DNA from: Hemileia vastatrix
Taxonomy: Eukaryota; Basidiomycota; Pucciniomycetes; Pucciniales; Zaghouaniaceae
Reading direction: 5' to 3'
Length of the DNA: 64,000 bases
NCBI GenBank assembly: GCA_030280995.1
Contig: JASXTE010000005.1
Location: forward strand, 35,060,501 to 35,124,500
The notes under the pieces are model-generated. The model saw nothing but the letters and a program-made list of their open reading frames with translations. It searched no databases and was not told the DNA's origin. The position numbers and the translations under genes were made by a program. Of the stretch, positions 20,901 through 31,107 are shown one piece after another (within the stretch, counting starts at the first letter, position 1; each line of letters opens with the position of its first letter).

Positions 20901-22116
20901 ATGGGTGGCTATCAAGAGGAATTCATCTACGTTTTACCTATCTGGTCGACGTTTAATGAGGAGGAGGTATCCAAATCCTCAAGTAGTTATAACTCAACAG
21001 AAGGGGCAAGAATTAGTTTTGAAATCACTGCATGAAGATCTCGGGCATAGAGGCATTGGAGAAACATTTAGAAGAATTTCTGATCGATTTTGGTGGCCTG
21101 GCATGAAGATGGCTGTTAAACAGTGGGTTCAGTCATGCGAAGAATGTCAAAGACGAAGTTATTTAAGGCCAAAAGAACCTGGACGCGCGACCGGTGAATA
21201 TACGCTCTTTGGAAGAGTTAGTTTAGATGCCGTTCATATAAAAGAGGGACGGTATAAATATTTAATTGTGGCCAGAGATGATTTATCTGGTTGGGTAGAG
21301 GCAGCGCCTCTTATTAATTTAACTGCCAAAAATGTGGCAGAATTTTTTTTGAATAATTGGGTATGTAGGTATGGGGTGATGAAGTTGGTAACGGTAGATG
21401 GAGGTCCTGAATTTGGGACAGAGTTTAAAGAGGCCGTATTGAAAGTTGGATCAAAGGTTAGGGTAGCAACCCCATATTATCCTGAAGCTGAAGGCATGGT
21501 TGAAAGAGGGCATCAAGTTATCAAGGATGCTTTAGTTAAAATGTGTGGGACAAGTGCCGAAAAATGGAGGCACTATTTACCTTTAGTTTTATTTGCTGAT
21601 CGAATCACTGCCAAAAGGACGACAGGATTTTCACCTTATGAACTTGTTTTTGGACAGAAAGCAGTTTTACCGGTTGATTTAGAAGCTGAATCATATCTTG
21701 GAGTTGACTGGGACACGGTCAAAACTACTGAAGAATTATTGTGTGCAAGAATGATGCAGCTAGAAAAGAAAGAAGAATATTTAGAAAAGGCATATTCGCG
21801 GATGATGAAGATCCAAAATCAATCAGTTAGATATTGGGATGAGCGGTTGGCACATCGATTAAGGAAACCTTTGAACCCAGGAGATATGGTCCTGGTGTAT
21901 AATAGGAGTTTGGAAAGTCAGTGGGGAAAAATGTTTGCAGATAGGTGGAATGGACCGTATAAAATCAAGGAGCAAGTTTCCGGCGGTTCATATGTGCTAG
22001 AAGAGTTGGATGGAGTAGTATTGAAGAAGAGGGTAGCGGCCGATCAAGTGAAACGGTTCTATCCTAGAGGCACTAGGAGTGCTGAAGTCTTCCTCCGCAA
22101 TGAGGATAAACTATGA
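17929..22116 (+). CDS. pol: Pol polyprotein of element B: RT, RNase H, integrase
   Basis: Open for 1,395 codons; translated residues probably begin at the frameshift (17,965), since the ATG at 17,929 lies inside gag. The N-terminal 350 residues are lineage-specific and include three QQEVKL units. Reverse transcriptase spans about 365-540, with LPQGATNS and the catalytic FIDD near residue 500 in place of the usual YxDD. RNase H begins near 664 with AVDSSQ and ends near DGLSRR. Integrase begins near 1,030 with the zinc-binding HEDLGH...CEEC motif, then catalytic Asp in SLDAVHI (about 1,098), Asp in TVDGGPEF (about 1,155) and Glu near 1,190. A GPY-type C-terminal segment (RWNGPYKI) follows; no chromodomain was recognised. 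It would copy element RNA into DNA and insert it. Confidence 0.95.
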   Translation: MFVGKGWMPSFFGVAGADHCNVVISPQDEIPDCNRSAHLEIIQVDSQLFSVNITLECKYVMDFSICLLDLPCFSIKFKNGEKGNMGQIRLDKNWKGMFDCLQQEVKLQLSPSILDLQQEGKLRKSYLNPIKNLSIIKTQKNNFCENSIPVLQQEVKLPTFFTGDLLLDKGSKGVGKSVYKLDEGKEKRVKFKNEIKYFSNFSYSDSGDEEDSFDEIFNGDTKENVLPQVNLDVDAAKYKKVANKVRPINEPLPAELNPPLRRPRLSRDPYESPLVKNPPEFSETSRITFERLGVVNFGPDGWLSGEEKKLLLDVMVKREKAIAFVEEERGVLKHSYGEPYKIPVECHEPWQQKPIPIPAALKEAYIEVVREWIRTGLYEQSTSSYSSPVFCIKKPNGKLRIVHDLRELNRVTIKDAGIPPSAEEFVEVFAGRVCYGLGDIMGGYDERELHPDSRPLTTFDTPLGRLQLTRLPQGATNSVAVYQAQMAWILQDEIPQYAGIFIDDGGIKGPTTDYDNQVLEENPGIRKFIWEFAITLERILFRIEEAGLTISGSKFSCCVPALEILGHVVCREGRIMSKKKVNKIQSWPRPKNTTKVRGSLGVCVYVRMFIKNFSSLAAPLRRLTRKDADWEWDEECEKVFVKLKEVVGKDLVLHKLDYGKDAGRIYLAVDSSQVAAGAVLSQMDKAGYIRPVRYESVVFTEVESRYSQPKLELCGVAKILKKLQHILWGQHFELQVDAKSLIQMINSPSLPNAPMTRWVAFIQHFSFDLVHKPGKTFTMPDGLSRRPPTEEDSDSEEFDEDIPIIKASTKGAEDFPYLPHEVKLAGLLCLDYDDDDLHQEDKLENSFYVKKGVEKGVDKFGREEVEEDVVYVEEDGLVVWDSSKLRNGVYVGELENLNKKVDKEKEVFLNTVFEGSKGSEEKRRHSSIKNLFRGQRLLAHSCAGDIGDREVPIDVILIDFQDEVWGQTGFYFLLVKYLLTLERPEDCEDDEWVAIKRNSSTFYLSGRRLMRRRYPNPQVVITQQKGQELVLKSLHEDLGHRGIGETFRRISDRFWWPGMKMAVKQWVQSCEECQRRSYLRPKEPGRATGEYTLFGRVSLDAVHIKEGRYKYLIVARDDLSGWVEAAPLINLTAKNVAEFFLNNWVCRYGVMKLVTVDGGPEFGTEFKEAVLKVGSKVRVATPYYPEAEGMVERGHQVIKDALVKMCGTSAEKWRHYLPLVLFADRITAKRTTGFSPYELVFGQKAVLPVDLEAESYLGVDWDTVKTTEELLCARMMQLEKKEEYLEKAYSRMMKIQNQSVRYWDERLAHRLRKPLNPGDMVLVYNRSLESQWGKMFADRWNGPYKIKEQVSGGSYVLEELDGVVLKKRVAADQVKRFYPRGTRSAEVFLRNEDKL
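17959..17965 (+). promoter_or_regulatory. -1 ribosomal frameshift heptamer (gag to pol)
   Basis: In the gag frame the bases read T TTT TTG, followed by GGG TAG. This fits the X XXY YYZ slippery pattern and is one base different from the well-known T TTT TTA type. A slip of -1 here enters the pol frame at GGG GTA GCA and bypasses the gag stop. The pol frame is offset from gag by exactly -1, as needed. A downstream stimulatory structure was not established. Confidence 0.7.
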
Positions 22117-22212
22117 AATTTCTTAAATTTTATCAACTCCGAAATGAGGATAAACTACAATTTTAAATGACATTTATCAAATTTTATACCTCCGCAACGA
22201 GTATAAACTATC
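22089..22212 (+). repeat. CCTC-loop-GAGG-ATAAACTA motifs after pol (B)
   Basis: Three copies; the first overlaps the end of pol. They correspond to the first, sixth and last of the eight copies in element A, so the cluster has expanded in A or shrunk in B. Confidence 0.8.
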
Positions 22213-23403
22213 TTCTTAATTTTTTAAAAAAATACTTTACTATCGTTACACTGCATATGGGCAACGAAACTGTGATGAAACATAACGAAATACGAGAAAA
22301 CCTTCATTGAAAATTTTCAAAATTTAAAATTCTTAATATATGGGTGAAGATAGTGTTGGAAAAATTTTAAAATTTATTGGAAGAAGTGTTCACAGGGGAA
22401 CCTTCTTAATTTAATATTGGCAAGTGTGGGGGTAATTGATGGGCTGGCTGCTCTATACACAATTACCCCATAATGTTCGTTTCCAAAATTTTCCCTGTTT
22501 CTAGTTGAATCCTAGCTTTGTCTTTTAATTTTAGGAAGTCCACTAAGACTATAAACTGGAACGAATCAAGAGACACCGCTCTCAACGCCGGATTCAAGAT
22601 TTTTTTTTATTTTGTTTTTGATTTTTTTTATGTTAGATTGTGATTTCTTTTCTTTAAATATATATTATGAATTATTGTAAAGGTGATGCTCACTGGTGGT
22701 CTCTAATCATTTTTATAAATTGGAGGGAGCCCACCCAGTGATCATCATTATAAAAATTATCTTCTAAAAACTTTCATTTATTTTCTTTTCTTTTCAATTT
22801 CTCAAAATTGTGTAACCACATCAAGTTGCACTTGGATGTGGGTATGATGTCGAGGGTACGGCTCATCAAATGGCCGGAGGGCATCTTTTAAAATTTTATT
22901 TTGAAATTTTTTTTTATTATTATTACTTTTTTTAACTTTCTTTTCACATTCATTTCTTTTTCTTTAGAAATTAAATTTTTACTTTTATTTCAAAACTATC
23001 TTTTCTAAAATCTTTTATTTTAAATTAAAAACAAAATTAAAATTAAAAATAATAAAATAAATAAAAAAAATATATAAAATATAATAAAATAAAATAAAAT
23101 AAAAATAAAATAATAATAATAAAAAAATAAATTTTATTTTGAAATTTTTTTTATTACTTTTTTTATTTTTCTTTTCACATTTGTTTATCTCTCTTTAAAA
23201 ATTAAATTTTAACTTTTATTTCAAAACTATCTCTTTTAAATAACAAAAAAAAAAAAAAAAAATTAAATAAATCAAAATTATTATTATAATTCTTAGTTTT
23301 ATTTTTCAGTCTTCATTCATTTCAGTTTTATTCATTTAGTTTAGACACGAAACAGGGTCTAGGCTAACTCAATACCAATGGGATTTTACTTCAAGACAGC
23401 TGT
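22213..23403 (+). other. 3' non-coding region of element B, first part
   Basis: No gene is seen. It is collinear with 7,640-8,754, with one AGTC/GACT hairpin motif near 22,538. The A/T word tract is at 23,020-23,270, where a second copy of the preceding TATTTTGAAATTTTTTT segment has been added. Confidence 0.7.
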
Positions 23404-24182
23404 TAGTCCTCCAAGACTTTAAACTGGCTACTGTTCAAGACGTTCTTTAAGTTTTTTTTATAAGATTTTATATTGGAGCTGTTAGTCCTCCAAGACTTTA
23501 AACTGGCTACTGTGCAAGACGTTCTTTAAGGTTTTTTATATATACATATTTTGGATCTTTTAGTCCTCCAAGACTTTAAACTGGCTACTATTCAAGACGT
23601 TCTTTAAGGTTTTTTATACGAATTTTGGATCTGTTAGTCCTCCAAGACTTTAAACTGGCTACTGTTCAAAACATTCTTTAAGGTTTTTTTTATATGAATT
23701 TTGGAGTTGTTAGGTCCACCAAGACCTTAAACTGGACTGTTATCAAGCTGTTGGGTCCACCATGACCTTAAACTGGATATTTTATCGATCAAATGTTTGG
23801 TCCACCATGACTTTAAACTGGCATTTCATTCATTGTTTTAGTCCACTATGACTTTAAACTGGAAATTTAATATCTGCAGGATAATTCAACATTCATTGGA
23901 CCACTATGGCCTTATACTGGATTACTTGTCGATCAAATGTTTGGTCCACTATGACATTAAACTGGATTATCAAATTTATTCAATCTTTGGTCAAGCCTAG
24001 GCCTTACTTAGGAATTTATCAAGTTATTTATGCACCTAAATGATCTTTGGTCCACCAAGACCATAAATTGGCAATCGATTATATGTTTGGTCTACCAAGA
24101 CTTTAAACTGGAATGTCAATCTTGTTTGGATAACTCAATTCAATCTTTTAATTTATCACTGTCCACTAAGACTCTAAACTGG
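23404..24182 (+). repeat. Cluster of GGTC/AGTC-type AAACTGG hairpin motifs (B)
   Basis: About fifteen copies of the same design as 8,755-9,464. The order of stem types (AGTC first, GGTC later) is the same, so the cluster predates the split of A and B. Individual copies have been gained or lost. Confidence 0.85.
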
Positions 24183-24838
24183 TTATTCAATTATTTCTGG
24201 AATTGGGTGCTGATAAGCTTTAGGAGATTAAAATTTTAGGTGGTGATGATGCTATGGAAAGTATAATGGTTAATTAGGTGAAATTTGTGGCGCTTTAACA
24301 TGGTCTAAAGTTAATATTATTATTGGAAGCCTGGCAAAAGTATTTTACGGGTTTGCTGTATAGCAAAGTTTGAAAATTGTGATGAAGGAATCAGAAGTTA
24401 GGATGGTAGTTGGATTTTAGGGAATGATTTTTTTTAGTGCCTCACAGTTAGGCCATTTTTTTTTGGTGTGAAGCTTGGAGGACCTTATGGCGAGATTGGA
24501 ATCATAGAATTCGGCTCAGTGGGGGGCCCTATGAGGTTGGAATCAGGAGTATTCGGCTCATAGGAAGATCCACTCTCTCAATGCTGTGACAAGAAGGAAG
24601 ACTGGTATATGGGAGTCTGAAGGGATTCAAACCTTGCTCTCAGTAGTGGAATCATCCCAAGATTTATATTATTTTATGTTATATCAAGCCAGAGAAGAAG
24701 AAAGAACGTTTTTATTATAAAGATTTAAAAGAAGACCAGTTAAAACAAATTTATCAAATTATTTTATTAGAAAAGATAATTCTTTTGGAATCACTCAACC
24801 ACTTATGCAAAGTTTTAAGAATGGGGACATTCTCGATT
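24183..24838 (+). other. 3' non-coding region of element B, last part
   Basis: Unique sequence collinear with 9,465-10,121 in A. No gene is seen. Confidence 0.55.
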
Positions 24839-24848
24839 GGAGGGAGGA
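24839..24848 (+). other. Polypurine tract of element B
   Basis: GGAGGGAGGA directly before the 3' LTR. Confidence 0.85.
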
Positions 24849-25946
24849 TGTGGTAGCCTAAAGTTTAGTACGGCACCTAAATAAGTAAATGGAGTTATTA
24901 CGGCATGCAAGATTGGCGTTATTATTTTTATTTTTTATATATAAAAGGGTTTTATTTAATTTATTGGAGTTTAAAATATGAAGAAATTGGTCACGAGCAA
25001 ATGCCTACACAAATACAATTTATTTTACGGAGAAAACTTATTTTTACGGTCTGAAAAATTTATAAGTATCAAGTCAAGTCACTCAAGAACCTTGGGAAAT
25101 TTTCCCAGAATTTTTACTATTTTTTTATATTTTTTAAATGAATTTTAAAGTTTTATAGAAATATTTACGTTTTCAAAAATTACTTAACTTTGATGAATTT
25201 TCACGGGGTAATTAGAGCTGCGCAGACTACGAAAATTAGTTTGGTATGTAAAGGGGAAGTAGCTCTATTATGTGTAATTCTTCTAGATTTTTTATTATGG
25301 TTTTAAGGTTCTAAATTGAGTCCGGAAGTCCGGACGGACTCCGTACGGGCTCCGGACTGACTCTGGAAGAGCTCTGGAGGGGAAAACTTAGGCACGTGAC
25401 TAGGAATACTTAAGCGCTTCTCAAACTCGAAATTGAGAGGGGGAACACATCATACAGCTTAATCATTAACTACCACGGTCTCATTTTTTTATTACTCAAC
25501 AAATTAAATAAACTTGTAATACCCTTATAACATTATTATTTTTTACATAACATCTTAGAAATACAATTCAACAGTTTAAATAACACTTCATACAGGGTAT
25601 CTTTAGAAAGGTCTTCGTCGCTGGGACTTGATTATTGCTGTCTCATAAAAATTCAAATTATTATAAAAACATAAAAGTCAATCTTTGCAGATCTTTCACT
25701 GGTACACCTTAATTGTTGTTATCAGTATTTCTTTATCAACAGCCACTTTCTTTAAATCTCAATAAGCGTTAATTTTTTTAGAGTTTCATTATTTTATCAA
25801 TCAGATTCAAGTAGATTGGTTAGCTTAGTGATTTAGAATTCCCATTTTGTTATTTTTATTGGAAGGACGGGGTTTTCAGCTAAATCCACATATCTCCTCC
25901 GGATTCTGCTTACAGCAAGGCGACTGTAAGAGTTTACCTTACCATA
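24849..25946 (+). repeat. 3' LTR of element B
   Basis: 1,098 bp with the same termini as the other LTRs. It has the shortest CG-rich block and several private substitutions, such as AAATAAGTAAATGG near the start where the others have AAATATGTAAATGG. Confidence 0.95.
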
Positions 25947-26504
25947 ACGCCGCTTTTACAATTTCAAAATTTCATATCCAACTGTTTGAAGTCATACTTG
26001 ACATTGTATGCAGGATCACAGGCAAAACAGAAAACAGCTTCAGAAAAGCGGAAAAGAAAAGAAAAAGACGGTGGACAATTGATTCAGTCTGGATCCAAAA
26101 ATGGAGAAGAAAGGTCACTGATTCAGATTGAACAAAGCACAGAGAATCACAACTTTCAACCTTTTATTATGTATTTAATAGATGGGGTAAGGGGTTTATT
26201 TGTATGTTTGCATGATTATAGATTTGCAAGTATCAGTGATTGTTTAGCATTAATAAGTCAGGTTGATTGTATTCGCAAAAAAAGTAATTGCACATTTAAT
26301 TCAGAAGAGCGTATATGGAAGAATCTCAATAGCTACATCATAGGTCTTTTTTACAAAATCATAAAAAATCCAGCAAATACTAAAGACTTCTGTATGCCAT
26401 CACATTTAGAAATAGCTCGAGCAATAACTGCTGATTTTTTGGATCATTGGAAAATAGTACAACCTGATACATATTTTTTTCAAACTCCAAGTATTAAAGA
26501 GTAA
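25947..26504 (+). pseudogene. C-terminal part of gene family X
   Basis: Unrecognised protein family. From the first base after the LTR the frame is open and reads TPLLQFQNFI, a lysine-rich stretch, then GVRGLFV, EERIWKNLNSYI and DFLDHWKIVQ, ending in a stop at 26,504. It aligns with the last third of the X gene at 44,840-45,416 (MPLLQFHNII, GVRGLFL, EEIIWKNLNHYI, DFLNHWNIVQ). The upstream two thirds of the gene are missing: element B sits where they should be. No stop interrupts this copy, so it was cut off recently or is kept. Any expression would have to start in the LTR. Function is unknown; the composition suggests a soluble, helical protein. Confidence 0.6.
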
Positions 26505-27141
26505 ATATTGATTATATTTATATAAATAGATGCTATAGTTGATATAATATTGATGTAAATAGCTACAATAATATGAATCTTTCAAAATAATAATTAAAAA
26601 TTAAAAATTAAAAAAAATTTGGAAATAAGAAATATGCAAGAATTATGTAAAATGTGCAATAATAATAGTACATGGATTAAAAATGAATGTGAATAATAAT
26701 AAATATGAGGTATGCAAATGAAGTGTGGAAATATGGAGAAATAAGAATTATAAACAACTTTAAAAAATAAAATGACAGTTATAAATGTATTTAATGAGTA
26801 AAAAGTGTTAGAAAAGAAGAATAGGTAATTGAAAAAATATCAACAATTAAATATGAAGTACAGAATCATAAAAAATGTAAAAAGCTTAAGTCGAATGATT
26901 AAATGATATATTCATTCATAGAAAGAAAGCAGCAGTGTTATACCTGATAATAATAGAAGTATACAAAGGCAAGGAATAATGAATATAATATACTCATCAA
27001 AAATATAATTAGATAAAGAAAAGGAAAAGAATAATTTGAACACATTCAAATTAAAATGGTGTACTCTAACCTATAGTGGTAGTTAAGGGTAATCCTAATT
27101 GATATTCCAAAACAGATTGAAGTAGAAGCCAAAAAACACAA
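26505..27141. other. AT-rich spacer
   Basis: No gene or repeat is seen; A-rich on the + strand. Confidence 0.5.
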
Positions 27142-29050
27142 GTGTACCCTGATCTTAGTGCGAAGACCAGGGTACACTTCTCAAAATCTCTGATACAATT
27201 TTTATAAAGGCAAATATACAATGGTGGACTCTGATGTTTGGCAGAAGATGAAGGTCCACCTCTTCAAATATCACTGAACACATGGTTGCAGGCAAAAATA
27301 CCATGGTGTACCCTGATCTTCGGCCGAAGATCAGGGTACACGTCTTCAAATTTCAAGAAATATTTGAATAGGAGAAAAAACATATGTACCCTGATCTTTG
27401 TGTGCAAATCAGGGTACACATCTTCAATTTTCATGCACAATGTGTAGAAAGGCAAAAATACAATGGATGACTCTGATGAAGGTGTTAGAACAAGGGTCAT
27501 TTATTTTAAAAATTCATGCACAATTTGAATACAGGCAAAAACAAAAGGTGAACCCAGATCTTCGCGCGAAGATCAGGGTACACATCATCAATTTTTATGT
27601 AGTTTTTAAATAACAGCAAAAAAACACAAGTGTACCCTGATCTTTGCGCAAAGATTAGGGTACACATCATCAATTTTCATTTAATTTTTGAATAATAGCA
27701 AAAAAACACAAGTGTACCCTGATCTTCGGGCGACAATCAGTGTACACTTCTCAAAATCTCTGATACAATATTAGTCAAGGCCAATATACAATGGTGGACT
27801 CTGATCTTCTTCCAGAGAAGAAGGTTCACCTCTCTGAACACATTGCTTCAGGCAAAAATACCATAGTGGACCCTGATCTTCAGGCAAAAATCCGTGTACA
27901 CCTCTAAATTTATTTCATATTATTTCAAATAATGCAAAAATACAATGAAGGAATTTGATGTTCCCCTGCAGGTAAGATTTTCCTTGAAAGATTTTTAAGT
28001 GAAGTTTAAATATACTTTCAAAAACCACATGTAAATCTTGACCTGTACAGATTAATCATGGTTGGTTTGTTATAATTTATACATGAACAAAATAACTTCA
28101 AATTCTAACAATCAAAGACTATATATCATATTATTTTATATTTGCTAAAATAACAGTGTTCATTTTTGAATTTGGAATAGTTGACCTTTATTGTTTGCTT
28201 TAGATGGATGCCCATCTGTGGTTTTTACTCCTAATCATATGTTGAAATTTGAAGAGGTGTACCCTGAACTTCGCGCAAAGATCAGGGTACACTTGTGATT
28301 TTTTGCTGTTATTCAAAAAGTACATGAAAATTGATGTGTACCCTGATCTTCACGCGAAGATCAGAGTCCACCTTTGTATTTTTTACCTGGACTAAATTGT
28401 ATGTGTGATTTAGACAAGTGAACCCTGATCTTCACGCCAGGATCAGGGTACACTTGTGTTTTTTTGCTGTTATTCAAAAACTACATGAAAATTGATGATG
28501 TGTACCCTGATCTTCGCGCAAAGATCAGGGTTCACCTTTCATTTTTGCTTGTATTCAAATTGTGAATGAATTTTTATAATAAATGACCCTTGTTCTAACA
28601 CCTTCATCAGATTCATCCATTGTATTTTTGCCTTTCTACACATTGTGCATGAAAATTGAAGATGTGTACCCTGATTTGCACACAAAGATAAGGGTACATA
28701 TGTTTTTTCTCCTATTCAAATATTTCTTGAAATTTGAAGACGTGTACCCTAATCTTCGGCCAAAGATCAGGGCACACCATGGTATTTTTGCCTGCAACCA
28801 TGTGTTCAGTGATATTTGAAGAGGTGGACCTTCATCTTCGGCCAAACATCAAAGTCCACCGTTGTATATTGGCCTTGATAAAAGTTGTATCAGAGATTTT
28901 GAGAAGTGTACCCTGGTCTTCACGCGAAGATCAGGGTACACATGAGTGGGTTTGCCACTATATTTTTTCCTTTCAACACATGGTTCTTAAAAATTGAAAA
29001 GGTGTATCTTGATCTAAAAGCAAAGATCAGCGTAAACATGTGTATTTTTG
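27142..29050. repeat. Hairpin array 1 (GTGTACCCTGATCTTCG palindromes)
   Basis: Roughly twenty palindromes about 80 bp apart. The cleanest, 27,306-27,341, is a perfect 36-bp palindrome with half-site GTGTACCCTGATCTTCGG. Others vary at the centre (CGCGCG, GCGC, TGTG) or are decayed (GGTGGACTCTGAT type). Spacers repeat too: TTCAAAAA.TACATGAAAATTGATG and GGCAAAAATAC. The left third (about 27,142-27,690) is the reverse complement of the right third (about 28,420-28,945), including non-palindromic spacers. All reading frames here are translations of the repeat. Confidence 0.9.
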
Positions 29051-29918
29051 CTTCAGTTCAAAATGTTTATGAAATTTGTAGAGGTTTACCTTGACCAACA
29101 GCCGTTAATCAGTGTCTGTCCTGTGATTTTTACCCGCTGAAATGGTCCTATCCTTTAATCACATCATTATTAATATTTTCTTAATAATTACATCTATATT
29201 AATATTGACCATCCTTCAACCTCCTTGAAAATTTATTCATCATTTATAATTCCTTGATAATATTTTCTTTGTATCTCCTTATTTGATCATCTTCATATTT
29301 ATTTTACCATGTAATTTAACATCTACATAAGATTCTACTATATTCTCAAGTTTTATGTTACTGTGCTTGTGCTATCTATGTCATTCTTATTGGCTTCACT
29401 ATCAACTACACATCTCTCCTTCAGTCTCAATACATCAATATACATTGTTAACAAAACCCTTTTACATATGATTACTCCCTTTTTGTAAACTTCACTATCT
29501 ATCTCTATACTGCTTTTCTTAATTTAGTGGAACCTCCTTATTCAATTTCTTTCTGGTGCTCTCACATAGATCCTTATATACACATACCTCCATAACCTTT
29601 TTTATAACATTCTTTACCCTCATTTTGTTCCTTCAACCCACAGCCATCACTTTACTCTACCTTTTCACACTACTTTTCCAAAGTTTCAGAGCCTACAAAT
29701 GATATACTCAGTATTTTCATCTTTTAAAAAAATACTTAATATTATTGTTATTTAATATTTTTCTTACCATCTCTTTTCTTCTTAAGAGAATTATCAACAC
29801 TTTCCTGAAAAGTTATGAGTTTTTCATGATCCTTATCCACCAGATTTTTGTTTTGTAGTGTCGTTCTAATTTTTCCTTTTAATAATTTTAGCTTTGTTGC
29901 TTTGTCTTCCTTTGTAAT
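29051..29918. other. Pyrimidine-rich spacer after TET/JBP copy 1
   Basis: No gene is seen. The + strand is rich in C and T at about 29,140-29,700, as expected for a purine-rich strand on the side of the minus-strand gene. No repeat was recognised. Confidence 0.45.
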
Positions 29919-30898
29919 TTACTGTGGAACGTCTATTCCTAGAAGAGAAAAAATTTTTAGTCCATTGAATAGCTTCTTGGAAACTTGAATTGATGATCCC
30001 AGACGTGTGAACCCTTCTTCCTCATTACATTTTGACGTGTAATGCAGTACTTCATTGGCTGGCCAAAGTATCAACCATAGTCCATCACAGTTGTTGAAGT
30101 TTATTTTTGTCTCCAACTCTGGGAAAATAAACTCTCCTCCTTCTTGTCGTGGTTTATTCTTATTGTATGGGCACTCACCAAGTTCATTTTTATACATATT
30201 TTTGGGGTACCAAATCCCAAATGCATATCAACTCCCATCCTTATTGCAGTGCGGAGTGTTACTGTATCCATTACCATTAATCCCCGTGGTCCATGTCAGA
30301 TTTCCAAAAAAAGAGTCCTCTTCCTCTTCCCAACTTGGTATATTTAACTCTTTTGACAATACCTGTGCTTCCTCATATAACTTCTTGGACAACAACTGGA
30401 AGAAAAATCTATAAAAAATTGATAATCGTTTTTTTGCTTGATCTCTTTCAGCTTTTGTAATATTTTTGTTCACATATTGCCCTAATACAGTCTATTAATG
30501 TTTAAATAATTGGAAAACATGAAAAAATGCTTACTTAAATCAAGAGGAATCAAGCATCCCATCAAAAATCCATCAGCAAACATTACTCCACTTTCTTGTG
30601 GTCCATTACATGAAACCACATGCTCCAAAAGCTGAAGATCTCTCATGGCCTGTCTTGTATCTTCAAGTTTATTGAGCATTTTTAACTGCTCCAATGAAAT
30701 TGATGATATAATGATCGGTTGTACACCTCTTTTTCTGGGCTGGATGAAGTATGTTCCCTCATTCAGCTGCTTGAAATCTTGTGGGTTTAATGATCCATAT
30801 TGTGTCTTGTGTATTGGTTTTACTTTCAATTTTCTACCAAACATCAGATTTCCTTCTATTACACTAATTCCCCCCTCTTCTGCTTCTTTACTTGCCAT
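29919..30898 (-). pseudogene. TET/JBP-like 2-oxoglutarate dioxygenase, copy 1
   Basis: Exon 1 is 30,898-30,535 and exon 2 is 30,481-29,919, with a GT-AG intron of about 53 bp. Enzymes of this family use Fe(II) and 2-oxoglutarate to oxidise methylated bases in nucleic acid. The N-terminal half has no known motif but matches copy 2 (ISLEQLKMLNKLEDT versus FSIEDLKKLGMLEAT). The core reads GNLTWTTGINGNGYSN, then HCNKD at the first iron-binding site, then a TGA stop in frame near 30,222, then YAFGIW, GGEFIFPEL and the distal LWPANEVLHYT histidine. Two faults stand out: the expected H-x-D is H-x-N, and the single stop splits the core. Copy 2 has neither fault. The remaining frame is clean, about 308 codons in all. 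Family assignment is by motif pattern, not by search. Confidence 0.7.
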
Positions 30899-31107
30899 AA
30901 TATTTCTTTTTCCATTTTTGTTTGGATGTTTTTTCTTCCCTTCCCTTCTCCCTCAATTTTTTCCTTTACCATTCTTTCTCACAAAGTCGTCTTCTGAATC
31001 ACACATTGGTTACTCTACTAAAACTTTAATTCAGATATAGATTCATGGTCATTATATGACTTCTCAATAATTTAAATCACATAAATTAAATGTTTGAGTT
31101 GAAATAA
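30899..31107. other. Upstream region of TET/JBP copy 1
   Basis: AT- and pyrimidine-rich; it would hold the promoter of the minus-strand gene, but no clear element was seen. Confidence 0.35.

Larger units (their letters stand above)
14093..25946 (+). mobile_element. Ty3/Gypsy LTR retrotransposon B (coding-intact)
   Basis: 11,854 bp with LTRs of 1,113 and 1,098 bp, primer site, gag-protease frame, pol frame reached by -1 shift, repeat-rich 3' region and polypurine tract. Both long frames are free of stops, so this copy may be autonomous. The right flank is not Harbinger but the inside of gene family X. The left flank is the duplicated Harbinger end. No clean 5-bp target duplication is seen: ACGCAG precedes and ACGCCG follows. 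With the mosaic 5' LTR this suggests that one end was exchanged by recombination. Confidence 0.95.

Noticed and set aside
191..25951. ACGC as a shared target duplication of element B
   Set aside because: It needs the LTR to begin two bases early on the left, while all other LTR copies begin at TGTGG; the left flank also seems to have been exchanged.
27155..29094. Several 60-94-codon reading frames in hairpin array 1
   Set aside because: They translate the palindrome and its spacers on both strands, repeat the same peptide and have no independent start or homology.
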